Made by a program: the position numbers and the translations under genes. From Beroe ovata (lineage: Eukaryota > Ctenophora > Nuda > Beroida > Beroidae), in the NCBI GenBank assembly GCA_946803715.1, contig CAMPET010000005.1, positions 454,596 to 486,408 of the forward strand: DNA of 31,813 nt. Direction: 5' to 3'. Under the pieces are notes generated by a model, which had not been told where the DNA came from, searched no databases, and saw only the letters and a list, made by a program, of their open reading frames with translations. Below, one piece after another: positions 15,801 to 24,653 of this stretch (the stretch's first letter is position 1; the number at the start of each line of letters is the position of its first letter).

Positions 15801-18136
15801 AAATTAATATGGGCTCGATTTTGTTATGTTGCATATCTGTCGATTGGTAGATGTGTCACAATATTGTGTCGCAGATGTGTTGTCCACCCTGCCTGACGGA
15901 GGTCATGGTCTGAGGGAATAACCTTGACGGACGACGAAAAAATCAATCGTTCCTGAATATCGGACATCTTCCTGGCTTCCGATTTCTTCTTGCTCGGCGA
16001 GGTTTTGGAGAGCGATGCCAACACTGAGTGGAATGGGGATGGAATGTGACATTTATTCATTATGACTGTTGCAGTTTGAAGTCGTTGTTCAATATGTGAT
16101 TTTCAAAGATGAAATGAATCAAACTGATAATGTTCGAAGCCGGGGAGCTGGCGATATTCCAAAAACCGTGACCCACTCTCTGAGTCTGATCAACGGCAAG
16201 CTCTACTAACCTTGTATGACATGTCCTAGATGAGCTTGGTCAGGATGATGAAGTGGAGTTGTGGCGAGGACGCCTTGTAACAGACAGGGCAAGCTACCCA
16301 TGTGCTGAAAAAACACTGAATCAGTGCAAATTGATCAAAGAACGTGGCACTTCATTATCTTCAACCTCCGCAATCTGCCCAACTCTATATAATAACCATG
16401 GCAACCTGTATCTCTGTCATACCTCGCGCGGCTGTTGCAAGATGTTAGACAGGTCAGGAAGGGCGGGGGGTTCCTGCAGGAACGACATGAACTCCGACTG
16501 GTTCTGGAGTCGGATGAATTCCTGGTGTGCCGCTTTCCTGCCGCTCAAATACTGCTCGTACTGTTGTACCAGTTCTTGAGACTGAGATAAGAAGAAGATC
16601 GCCTTTATCATTTTGTTCAAGCATCGGTACAACATACACAAAAAATGATAAGACCTGCGATACAGATTCGTGAAGAATGAACAAACACATCCAGATATGA
16701 TGACTCACGTTTTCCCTGTACACTTCACCGATACTGTAAATGTAGTACGGTAGATTGGGAGTAGTGTTTATCAGCGGTACTCTACTGATCGTCAGACTCT
16801 TGAGTATCTTGTTCGTGATATCGCTGACCTCCTTAACATTGTTGAACAGTTTCTCGTGTTTTTCAGGGGTCATGAATTCCTTCTTCTTGAGGGGGAGAAG
16901 ATACCGCTGGGACGAGATCAGAGATTAATGAGGGGATATGAGGTTAATCTGGGCTTAGCGATCTGGGTCAGCAAGTATGGTAAAGGGGAACTCGTTTTGA
17001 CATTGGTTTTCATGGTAAAGATCATTCGTCAGCACTCACCTCGATACCGAACTTGAGGTCGGTCAGGTAGTGGTCTTCACTACGTATGAGATCCTGTATT
17101 GCCTGTTGTCTCTTCTGTTCCAACGGAGGCAGGGTCTCCCAGTCAAGCACCACCTGAGAAACACGCCCACTTAGAAATGTCTGAGACTGCTATTCTTGAT
17201 TCTCAGCCTATTATGACGCTAGCAAAGACATACCTAGTAAAGCATATTGAAACTGAATAATCAAGGTCGGGGACTTACGGGTGGTAAATTTGAGGCATCC
17301 TTGTCTTTTGGTCCGTTCATTAGGTCAGGAGAGTAACATGGGTTGGATAACATGTCCCTGGGTGCTTGCTGCACAATCTGAGGGACAGAGGTTAGGGAAT
17401 TCTAACTCGAATTATTCACTCGTACATACACAAATAGGTCGAAACAATATCGGAACAAATCTGAGTGAGTATATCAAGTTTTACAAAGATATACAATAGC
17501 GACTCTCACCATATCAACAGTATCTCCACACTGTCGTAACAGCTTGCTGACAAAAGCACAGGACAACTCGCTGACCTGTTAAGTGAAACAAGTCATTCTT
17601 TGAAAATGTGAAAACAGCGCCCGTAATTGCAACAGAGAATAGGCGGGTGGATACTGAATAGAAATCCGGAGATCAAGAAAGCTCAGCATACGCATACACA
17701 CACAGACACACACAGACACACACAGACACACAGACACACACACACNNNNNNNNNNNNNNNNNNNNNNNNNNNNNNNNNNNNNNNNNNNNNNNNNNNNNNN
17801 NNNNNNNNNNNNNNNNNNNNNNNNNNNNNNNNNNNNNNNNNNNNNNNNNNNNNNNNNNNNNNNNNNNNNNNNNNNNNNNNNNNNNNNNNNNNNNNNNNNN
17901 NNNNNNNNNNNNNNNNNNNNNNNNNNNNNNNNNNNNNNNNNNNNNNNNNNNNNNNNNNNNNNNNNNNNNNNNNNNNNNNNNNNNNNNNNNNNNNNNNNNN
18001 NNNNNNNNNNNNNNNNNNNNNNNNNNNNNNNNNNNNNNNNNNNNNNNNNNNNNNNNNNNNNNNNNNNNNNNNNNNNNNNNNNNNNNNNNNNNNNNNNNNN
18101 NNNNNNNNNNNNNNNNNNNNNNNNNTTTGTGTGTGC

Positions 18137-18189
<53 letters not shown>

Positions 18190-21100
18190 AGCGTGAGCGG
18201 TGTTGGGGGCTGGCTAATAGTAATAGTACTACGCATAGATAGGGTGATCGTAATGTGAGTGATATAATATGTTTCGAACTTAAGCATATTATTAGCACTT
18301 GTGGCTGTGTTTATATTATCTGTTCATCACTTTTGATGGAGGCGTTAATTGCAGAGGCCCTGCATACGCACCACGTACAGAAGAAACCGCAATGTTGCCT
18401 AGCAACATTAATTAGCGTTGCCGTGGCAACTGTTACAGGTGATGAAATGGTCTCATAATACAAGGGCCAGCGGCCATGCATTGGAGTAATAGTCATTGGA
18501 GTGTACAAAAACTCCAAATCCATCAGCTCTACGAAGTAAGACCTGTGATGAATGGAATATGAAATTGTGGAATTGGAATTGAAGCATTCTCCCAAACATT
18601 ACCATGTTCCTTGACGGGCTGTTCACACCGGATATGACACTGTTCTGCCTCTACATCGTCCAGGAGGAAATACCATCCGTTAACAGACTGAGAGGGTTGA
18701 AAATGTGTGATTACTGATTACATCGATTAGCGGTACATGTCTGAGACATGAGGGACATTCACACGGACAAAAAAGCAAAAAGAGAGGGAGAGACTGACGG
18801 ACACATACCATGTTTGGTTTTGCAAATTCCTCAATAGCAAATGACATTCCACCACAGGAGTAATCCCTGCAGAATGAAAGTGCGTTATTGAAACCCCTGT
18901 CATTTCTCACTCCTCGATAATTTGAACAACTCCATAACAACTGAAACTTACTCGACATCACCCTGATTCCAAAGAGATATAAGGAGACGTTGTGTGTTAT
19001 CACTCTCATCAATCTTACTGAAATACGACATATTGATGATATGTATCAGAATGATTGACAATATCTGGAATTCTGCCAAAATGTGGCGATCATGTATCAA
19101 ACTCTGATCGGTGATCACGTACACTAAGAATGTCTCTCTGAAAGCCGGATCCCGGGTATCAGTCGCTACTTTCGTTTGGTTCTCCAGCTTCGGATCCCCC
19201 TCATCACTCGTCGGTATCAGCGAAATCTGTTAGTAGGAGTGCAAAAGATGTCAGTAACAAAAGAAAATTGCTGGTTTTATATCTTTTATTGGGTCTGCTG
19301 GTCGTATATCAATCAGTTCGATTCCAACTTCCAATAGGATTGAGTTTTATCAATGTCAAATTAATCAAAATTGAAAAGAAAGATCTCAGCAATAATTGTT
19401 TCACAGTGTTTGAGAACTAACTGCTAACCTTGACATAAGGATTGCACGAAGTATCACTGTTTGGAATTTGAACATCACACGCTTCGAGAACTGAAAAAGA
19501 ATTCGAAGTTATGCCTCTGTGTCACAAGAACCGACACAAAGATTCAAGCACTGCGCATTCAGGTAGCGCGCGCTGACAAAGTTTCGATAAGTTTGCGCGG
19601 GAATTAATACTGGTATGCTTGGACCGAGCTGAATCCAGACATTATAACAATACCATCCCTTACAAAGATGAGAATCCTGCAAAGTTAAGGGCTTCACGAG
19701 AACAAAGAATGAAAATGTCGTCATGAATAGCAGTGAATTGTAGAATTCGATGTCACCATAATTTAAAGAATGCTTTGCGCCGAACGAGATTTTTTTGGAC
19801 CTGACGAATAGTTTCAGCGCGGAGAGTCCTCTACTTTCTGTGCGCGCAATGCGCGCAATTGATCTGGCAAATTCTAGATTTATGACATGGAGGAGCCATG
19901 TCGCGTTAGAAAATCGGTTCCAAATCTGCTCCCAAGTACTGAAATGTTACCCATTGTTTTGGGGCTCATGGTTTGTAACGAATTTCTACAAGATAATCAC
20001 TGTCTCATTCGATGTCACCATACGACCACGCACTAATTATCAAGATGGAAGCGCGCGCCGCGCATAATCTTTGATGCGATGAAACTTTGAAATTTTGATC
20101 GGATCATTATGCATCGCGCGTTCCATATAATACACAAATATTTGAGTCTGGCTGGTGCCAATAAGTTGCATTGTGCCACTAATTTTCACACACAATGCCA
20201 TGACTAAGATTCATTGTACTTGTTAGGAGCAGCACATCCAGGCCCTATAATAATGGCAGAATGTGATAGCCCTTATGTATAGACTAGGTCAGTAGATCTG
20301 ATCCATGGATCACTGATGCATTGTTTGAATGCCTTTATCACATGGAATTGGTTAACTCGATTATTTGGGATATTGCCAATATGAACCAAAGTGGTCATTG
20401 TGTTCCAATCTGTGTGGGTGTGCCGTTACACACTCCTATCACCTTACTATGAACACTATGGTTATTCGCAGTATGGTCCTGTGTTCCTGTACTACTGTAG
20501 TTACACTTGACACCGTGCCATGAATTTCACTGAAAATGACACACTGAACACAGCACCTGTCGCCTATAATTGACGGTTCATTCGGTGACATCTGTGTGAC
20601 AATCATTCACATGGTTAACCGACCTTGACGCGGCTCTAGACACTTAGCACAACTTGTGTCGTCTGGATTTAACCAAATTAATGCTCTTATACACCAGTTT
20701 TCTACGCTTTTGCTGGAAATGCAGTTGCATCTAGAACCCGTATATATGAATGGAAGCACATTTTTCCTACGTCAATGTCAAAATTTGGCTTCAAATCCTG
20801 TGATATGATGTTCGCACATCGCTTATGCAGTACACTGTATATGCACAGGAATGCAGACAAACTACAGAAACTATTGTACACACTTAACTACCCATACGGC
20901 CACGCACAGACACACAGACACAAACACATACAAACAGAGACACAAATACAAACACACACAAGCACATACACACAGAGACAGATAGGAACACCAACAAGCA
21001 CATACATACACAGAGACACAGATACAAACACCCACACCCACATACACACACAGAGACAGTCACACCCACACCCACACTCACGCTAGTAGGAAAGTACCAA

Positions 21101-23848
21101 TGTATTTCACATCCGGGCTCCAAGCTGCTTTTGTTGTGAAGCAATATAGTAGACAGTATCGGCAATGCCATAATGAAATGAAACATAGCACTCCCTCCCC
21201 ATTAGACGATAGAGTGTATGAGCATAATATAGGAGTGGGGAGTTGCCGCTAGTCTAACATTATACACCGTGACTATAATAATATGGGAAATAGGCCACAG
21301 TCACGCAGACCATTTCATTGAGCTCCAGCATTCATCATAGCTCAACACTCAACAGTATCAATGATGGACTTTTGCGGAAGTGTGGACATTGCGCAATCAA
21401 GAAAGATAGTTATTACGAAGACTTAACTCCTAGCGTGTGGTACTTGGAATTGATGAAGTTTTGTAATCACCAGCATATATCTAAACCGTCGTACGTTGCA
21501 CTCGCAATTTATATCGAACGCAAACATTCCACATCACGCACGGCGCATTTAGAGTGAATCACACAGACGGTAAGTGGCCAGGGTAAATACTTCAGGTACG
21601 TTGTATACAGGGCGAGGGAGAGAGCTTAAGTCACTGTGTAACTCACTTGATACTATAAGAGAGTCGGAATCGAAGGATAGGGCTAGCCGGAGCTTTCCTG
21701 AAGAAACGGAATTTTAGTTGGTTTAATGGCGGGAAAAAACAGTAGAATAGAAGCACAAGGAAATATCCTATTTTCGTACCCTTGTGTTTTTCAGAGCTCA
21801 CATCTTCAGATGCCGTGGTCACACCTTGTTCCTCTTTGTTTTCCTCACTTACTTTATCTGCAAGGGGAGTTAAGATGAGTGATCTGACGACTATCTGATG
21901 AGAGTATTATTAACAGTAGATCAGATAGGCCAAAAGAGGATATCAGGATTCACGAGGGCCTAATATGGGACTTCTATCATCAGAAACATGGACTATACTG
22001 TAAAATATCATTTGCTGTCAATGCACCTAAGTTCTATAAGGAATCATATCCCTTGTTCTGTTCTCCGAATCAACTATATTTTAGCAGTAGTTATAAGCAG
22101 TAATTATAAATTTAGACGAGATTCGGTATGATAAGCTCTGGCGATTTGCCATATCTGTTTAATTGACTCATCATCCCAATCCAATGCTATGGCTATGGCC
22201 AATGACCAAATCCAGATTACAATTTACTTTAGAGATCTCGTCCTTGTTCAGCTAAAATAAACACAATGATATCGTGTATAACAATAGTTATACTCCACCA
22301 TTATAATGATAGCTATAACAGAGTGATTGTGAAGGTTGACGTCACAGATCATTGACTTATCCCATTAACGCGATTGAGTAACCACTAACTATAGGTGTGT
22401 CCAGCAGTAAACACTCGCGCAATATCTATGGTTATATTGCTCAGCAATGACACGTAATTTGTGAGATGTCTATGATATTATGTGCATATGATCATGACTA
22501 TTTGGCCATCTCACACGATAATGAATATCCGTGGAATAGTGGCAGAATAAGTGTTGAATGGCCCAGTTCACAGTTACGTGCGAATATATTGTGTAAATGG
22601 CGTGATTAACCACTGGGCCACGTGTCTTTTGTTCGTAATTTCATATCATAAGAGATAGTTTCTGCGATCCAGGGCATTTGAATAGAACGGAGGAAGCGCA
22701 ACATTCAATAAGAAATATCGCATGGAATTCGCATTCGAAGTTATTAGCGAAATTTTCCCAGATTCCTCACTTACGTTCCCATCTTTCTTACCCTCTTCGT
22801 CAGGCTGCTTACTAAGGTCTGGTGATACTGATGGTGTCACGAATACATCATCAGATACCACCGATAATGAATCGCATCGTTCCCCTTTGTCCGACACAGA
22901 GTTTGGGATTAGTTCTCCCACAACAGCACTTTCGTCCTGATCTCCGGTTACTTCCATATCACCAGCAACGTTATGATCTCCAGTTAAATCTTCATTATCA
23001 GTCACGACCTTATCACTAGCTTCTTCCTTATCTTCAGCAACGTCCTTATTACCAGTAATGTCCTTATCACCAGTAACGTCCTTATCTCCAGTAACGACCT
23101 TATCACCAGTTAAATCTTCATTATCAATCACGACCTTATCACTAGCTTCGTCCTTATCACTAGCTTTGTCCTTATCTTTAGCAACGTCCTTAACTCCAGA
23201 AACGTCCTTATCACCAGTAACGACCTTATCACCAGTAACGTCCTTATCACTAGTAACGTCCTTATCACCAGTANCTTATCACCAGTAACGTCCTTATCAC
23301 CAGTAACGTCCTTATCACCAGTAACGTCCTTATCTCCAGTAACGTTCTTATCACCAGTATCGTCTTCAGTATCGTCTTCAGCAACACTATCAACAGTAAT
23401 AGCATTGACCTCTTCAATCATCTCACACGTACGATTTCTGCCATTGGTAATTGCTCCTTCATCAATCCCATTAGTTGCTAGCAAGTCATTCCCCACGTTA
23501 GTTAGTATTGCTTCTTCTTCTTCCTTCTCATGTAACTCATCTCGTATCTCCACTGGCATGTCCACCGATAGGTTATCGTGTTCAAACACTTCTTTATCCA
23601 GGGGGATTGGTGAGGTCGGCGGCTGGAGATGATCCATCTGGATATCAGGAGTCAGGGCCTGCTCCACAAACTCGTCTTCACCTTGAGATGAACCACGTGA
23701 TTACAATATAAAGCCGTGTTTTAACTTTCAAAACTCGATTCAAAAACTCGATTCAAATCTTACATTTATCATCCTTCTTCTGCCTTGGTTTTGGCGTGCC
23801 TCTTCGTGGTTCATACAAAACCCAAAGAGCAACGTAAACCGAAGCCAT
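12867..23848 (-). CDS. C2-RhoGEF(DH)-PH protein with acidic hexapeptide repeats
   Basis: Predicted guanine-nucleotide exchange factor for a Rho-family GTPase, cytosolic or peripheral membrane. Exons in coding order: 23848-23764, 23681-22792, 21857-21802, (19676-19664), 19490-19429, 19226-19123, 19017-18952, 18866-18809, 18687-18603, (18359-18331), 17575-17510, 17377-17279, 17153-17040, 16906-16709, 16581-16423, 16304-16211, 16023-15923, 15758-15678, 13898-13740, 13533-13450, 13299-13243, (12881-12867). Bracketed exons are tentative. Phases agree throughout; if the single N at 23274 stands for five bases, the total is 2679 nt = 892 residues plus stop. Domains: basic N-terminus 1-29, acidic VTGDKD repeats within 30-326, C2 about 346-475, DH about 551-735, PH about 770-885. 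I do not recognise a named orthologue. C2 before DH-PH is unlike intersectin, where C2 follows. Confidence 0.8.
13243..13299 (-). CDS. C2-DH-PH gene exon 21 (PH C-terminal helix)
   Basis: Acceptor TTTTTCCAG, donor GTGAGT, phase 0 at both ends. It encodes AIGERASGVDRIRKQKEHN, which continues DVWKN into the PH helix pattern WxxAI. Confidence 0.75.
13450..13533 (-). CDS. C2-DH-PH gene exon 20 (PH)
   Basis: Acceptor CCCTCTCCAG, donor GTACGT, phase 0 at both ends. It encodes PADGDKVIHGDTYVLRAKTA then DSKDVWKN, the strand and start of the C-terminal helix of PH (FRAKSxEDKxxWxxA). Confidence 0.85.
13740..13898 (-). CDS. C2-DH-PH gene exon 19 (PH middle)
   Basis: Acceptor TTGCCCAG, donor GTGAGT, phase 0 at both ends, 53 codons. 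It encodes VYAMLFTDLLLLTKEVGQHL, then KVVQEPMFLSQIMIQDF, then GTEFHITVVATL. The LFTDLLLLTK motif is typical of RhoGEF PH domains. Confidence 0.9.
13979..15594 (-). repeat. Threefold tandem repeat of about 540 bp in PH intron
   Basis: Three head-to-tail copies, 13979-14530 (552 bp), 14531-15050 (520 bp) and 15051-15594 (544 bp), differ by a few substitutions and a roughly 32-bp deletion in the middle copy. They lie wholly inside intron 18 of the C2-DH-PH gene. Parallel short open frames in each copy are by-products of the duplication; I see no family resemblance. Confidence 0.93.
15678..15758 (-). CDS. C2-DH-PH gene exon 18 (PH strand 1)
   Basis: Acceptor CCCTCCGCAG, donor GTTCTA, phase 0 at both ends. 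It encodes PFPIKEGNRALVHEGSLYKL then EKKKKHK, equal to the LVREGEL start of PH domains that follow DH. Confidence 0.85.
15923..16023 (-). CDS. C2-DH-PH gene exon 17 (DH-PH linker)
   Basis: Acceptor TCCACTCAG, donor GTTATT, phase 1 to phase 0. It encodes VLASLSKTSPSKKKSEARKM then SDIQERLIFSSSVK, the basic helix that joins DH to PH. Confidence 0.78.
16211..16304 (-). CDS. C2-DH-PH gene exon 16 (DH, CR3)
   Basis: Acceptor TTTTTTCAG, donor GTTAGT, phase 0 to phase 1. It encodes HMGSLPCLLQGVLATTPLHH then PDQAHLGHVIQ. This aligns with RYPLLLQELLKHTPEDHPDY of canonical DH domains; TxxxHPD is kept and RYP is changed to SLP. Confidence 0.82.
16423..16581 (-). CDS. C2-DH-PH gene exon 15 (DH, CR2)
   Basis: Acceptor TATCTCAG, donor GTATGA, phase 0 at both ends, 53 codons. 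It encodes SQELVQQYEQYLSGRKAAHQ, then EFIRLQNQSEFMSFLQE, then LPDLSNILQQPRE. The last part occupies the place of the DH motif LxSFLLKPxQR but lacks its lysine and glutamine-arginine pair. Confidence 0.85.
16709..16906 (-). CDS. C2-DH-PH gene exon 14 (DH)
   Basis: Acceptor GTCCCAG, donor GTGAGT, phase 0 at both ends, 66 codons. It encodes RYLLPLKKKEFMTPEKHEKL, then FNNVKEVSDITNKILKSL, then YYIYSIGEVYREN. This matches the RhoGEF pattern of F/L-PL, EExxxLFxNIEEI and IGDxFxE. Confidence 0.88.
17040..17153 (-). CDS. C2-DH-PH gene exon 13 (DH start, CR1)
   Basis: Acceptor TTTCTCAG, donor GTGAGT, phase 0 at both ends. It encodes VVLDWETLPPLEQKRQQAIQ then DLIRSEDHYLTDLKFGIE, the first helix of RhoGEF domains (typically RQEAIxELIxTExxYVxDL). 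Confidence 0.88.
17279..17377 (-). CDS. C2-DH-PH gene exon 12 (linker)
   Basis: Acceptor TCCCTCAG, donor GTAAGT, phase 0 at both ends, 33 codons. It encodes IVQQAPRDMLSNPCYSPDLM then NGPKDKDASNLPP, a proline-containing linker leading to the DH domain. Confidence 0.72.
17510..17575 (-). CDS. C2-DH-PH gene exon 11 (linker)
   Basis: Acceptor CTTAACAG, donor GTGAGA, phase 0 at both ends. It encodes VSELSCAFVSKLLRQCGDTV then DM; probably helical. No domain assigned. Confidence 0.7.
17746..18125. other. Assembly gap of 380 N flanked by (CA)n/(TG)n
   Basis: The left flank is ACACAGAC-type CA repeats (from about 17690) and the right flank is GTGTGTGC repeats (to about 18186). The gap lies in the region between exons 9 and 11 of the C2-DH-PH gene, so a small exon could be hidden here. 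On the plus strand the left flank is CA and the right flank TG. Confidence 0.95.
18331..18359 (-). CDS. Possible small linker exon
   Basis: Acceptor GTATGCAG, donor GTGATG, 29 nt, phase 1 to phase 0, encoding GPLQLTPPSK. It joins the neighbours in frame. Alternative exons could lie in the unsequenced gap 17746-18125. Confidence 0.3.
18394..18430. promoter_or_regulatory. Two RFX-type X-box palindromes
   Basis: GTTGCCTAGCAAC (18394-18406) and GTTGCCGTGGCAAC (18417-18430) both match the RFX X-box GTNRCC-(0-3)-RGYAAC exactly. They lie in an intron region of the C2-DH-PH gene next to the tentative exon 18331-18359. RFX factors control ciliary genes in animals; binding here is inference. Confidence 0.55.
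18603..18687 (-). CDS. C2-DH-PH gene exon 9 (C2 end)
   Basis: Acceptor CCTCTCAG, donor GTAATG, phase 0 to phase 1. It encodes SVNGWYFLLDDVEAEQCHI and CEQPVKEHG, matching SGWYKLLNQEEGEYYNVPI at the end of PKC C2 domains. Confidence 0.82.
18809..18866 (-). CDS. C2-DH-PH gene exon 8 (C2)
   Basis: Acceptor TTCTGCAG or TCTGCAG, donor GTATGT, phase 2 to phase 0. It encodes DYSCGGMSFAIEEFAKPNM, equivalent to DFMGSLSFGVSELMK of PKC C2. Confidence 0.8.
18952..19017 (-). CDS. C2-DH-PH gene exon 7 (C2 loop 3)
   Basis: Acceptor ATTTCAG, donor GTAAGT, phase 2 to phase 2. It encodes KIDESDNTQRLLISLWNQGD then VE. It aligns without gaps to KESDKDRRLSVEIWDWD of PKC, with WDWD changed to WNQG. Confidence 0.8.
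19123..19226 (-). CDS. C2-DH-PH gene exon 6 (C2 middle)
   Basis: Acceptor ACTAACAG, donor GTACGT, phase 0 to phase 2. It encodes ISLIPTSDEGDPKLENQTKV then ATDTRDPAFRETFLV, matching PKC-type KLIPDP, QKTKT and NPQWNETF segments. Confidence 0.8.
19429..19490 (-). CDS. C2-DH-PH gene exon 5 (C2 loop 1)
   Basis: Acceptor CTTTTTCAG, donor GTTAGC, phase 1 to phase 0. It encodes LEACDVQIPNSDTSCNPYVK, which aligns with the C2 signature DAKNLIPMDPNGLSDPYVK of conventional PKC. The aspartates that bind calcium at the DP positions are asparagine here. Confidence 0.78.
19664..19676 (-). CDS. Possible 13-nt microexon before C2
   Basis: Acceptor ACTTTGCAG, donor GTAAGG. It encodes DSHL plus the first base of Phe, phase 0 to phase 1, exactly bridging exon 3 and exon 5 and giving DSHLFLEACDV, a plausible first C2 strand. 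The short length makes it uncertain; a different exon in 19680-21800 could do the same. Confidence 0.3.
20903..21080. repeat. Imperfect CA-rich repeat
   Basis: ACACACAGAGACA and ACAAACACATAC type units, about 180 bp, in the region between exons 3 and 5 of the C2-DH-PH gene. Open frames on both strands are low-complexity artefacts. Confidence 0.85.
21802..21857 (-). CDS. C2-DH-PH gene exon 3
   Basis: Acceptor CCTTGCAG, donor GTGAGC, phase 1 to phase 0. It encodes DKVSEENKEEQGVTTASED, continuing the acidic low-complexity character of exon 2. The phase fit to exon 2's GTAAGA donor is exact. Confidence 0.6.
22792..23681 (-). CDS. C2-DH-PH gene exon 2, acidic repeat exon
   Basis: About 298 codons. 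The N-terminal half reads EDEFVEQALTPDIQMDHLQP, then an acidic part with EKEEEEAIL, then a tandem hexapeptide array (VTGDKD and variants such as VTGNKD, EASDKV, NEDLTGDK), then SLSVVSDDVFVTPSVSPDLS and KQPDEE. It is predicted to be disordered and strongly acidic. The frame appears broken at 23274 by one N where the 18-bp unit predicts five bases; restoring that length puts both halves in one frame and makes the exon's end phase fit exon 3. Acceptor is a weak CTCAAG, donor GTAAGA. A second donor, GTAAGT, lies 17 nt downstream. Confidence 0.72.
22960..23395 (-). repeat. 18-bp coding minisatellite (VTGDKD repeats)
   Basis: On the plus strand the unit reads GTCCTTATCACCAGTAAC, repeated with point changes. 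On the coding strand each unit is six codons, so length changes keep the frame. A higher-order duplication is also visible: blocks around DKVVIDNEDLTGDK and DKVVTDNEDLTGDH are two related copies of a longer segment. The N at 23274 sits inside it. Confidence 0.9.
23764..23848 (-). CDS. C2-DH-PH gene exon 1 (start codon)
   Basis: ATG at 23848 gives MASVYVALWVLYEPRRG, then a basic stretch TPKPRQKKDDK. Donor GTAAGA, phase 1; the split codon TGT is completed by exon 2. Start choice: first in-frame ATG before a good donor. It is not confirmed by homology, so an upstream exon is possible. Confidence 0.6.
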
Positions 23849-23859
23849 ACAGAAATGAA

Positions 23860-24420
23860 ACTATAGCACAGAACTGAAGAGGTATATAGAAGTCGAAACG
23901 AAAGAGTGAATTATCAGCTCCAGTTATACAAGACGCAGGAAAGTTCACTTGTTTCCATCACCTTTTCCACACTATCGTACTATTATAGTAGTAGAAAATC
24001 GAAGAAACCGTACGCGAACATTGTATGGAAGATTCCAGAAGAATGCAAGGAAATGTGTGAGTTAGTATTGAAATAATTCAATCTTTGTGCACATGTCACA
24101 TGTCACATACTTCGGCTTATCCTCAAAGAGTTGTATTGTGGGACAGTGAAGTTAATTAGGAACAGCTAAATGCTAGTTAGAGACAATTCTACTGGAATGT
24201 CAGTGTAAAATCAACAACAGAGGCACTAATAACATAAACTCAACACTAACTACAGCATTGTTCGCAGCAATGCACATTGCACAAGCTGAAGTGTCAAATT
24301 CTAAAGCAGTAGGCTGTTTTGGATAAGAGCGAATATTTTACATTTTCCTGGGTATTTTACACATCTTTTAAATCTGTTCAGTTTCTCAACGGTTGATCAA
24401 ATCCCAGTGAGTGACAGAGG
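23860..24420. other. Upstream region of C2-DH-PH gene, nothing firm
   Basis: AT-rich with no exon pattern. It probably contains the promoter and any 5' leader of the minus-strand gene. Confidence 0.5.
23883..23888 (-). promoter_or_regulatory. TATA-like motif upstream of C2-DH-PH gene
   Basis: TATATA lies 35-40 nt before the predicted ATG on the minus strand. Weak evidence; it supports 23848 as a possible start region only. Confidence 0.25.
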
Positions 24421-24653
24421 AATTTCAACAATCAATATAAGAATATAGAGTGGATATCTTTTTCTGATAACAGCAGAGTGCCTTAATAAGATAAAGAAGC
24501 ACTAGATTTATCATGTGCATTGCGCAAAATGTGATTAGGCTATCAACTTCTGTGACAGAGTGGTCTGTACGGTTCCCCACGGTTTCGATTCCTTGTTTAA
24601 CATGCCGTACAGCAAGGATCTCCACCGTGTTTGCCAGGCTAGGCACATAACAG

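Larger units (their letters stand above)
19500..21800. other. Long intronic stretch, no firm exon
   Basis: Between exons 3 and 5 of the minus-strand gene. Apart from the tentative microexon 19664-19676 and the CA repeat, it holds GCGCGC-rich islands near 19565-19605, 19838-19860 and 20050-20065, and a loosely repeated CAAAGTTTC / GAAACTTTG pair (19574 and 20081), which could be ends of an old element. Confidence 0.5.

Noticed and set aside
17579-18298. Frames of 187-239 codons through the N gap
   Set aside because: Made of N and CA/GT repeats; no protein content.
19500-20110. MITE with terminal inverted repeats (CAAAGTTTC ends, GCGCGC islands)
   Set aside because: Only about nine bases match and no target-site duplication was seen.
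20775-21186. Frames of about 100 codons on both strands
   Set aside because: Most of the length is CA-rich low-complexity repeat.
22722-23711. Plus-strand open frames (SLSPVTSLSPV type) opposite the acidic exon
   Set aside because: They are shadows of the 18-bp repeat; the minus frame has matching splice phases and continues into C2-DH-PH exons.
24570-24600. tRNA-like T-arm (GGTTTCGATTCC)
   Set aside because: The flanking bases do not form a five-base stem and no D-arm or acceptor stem fits.
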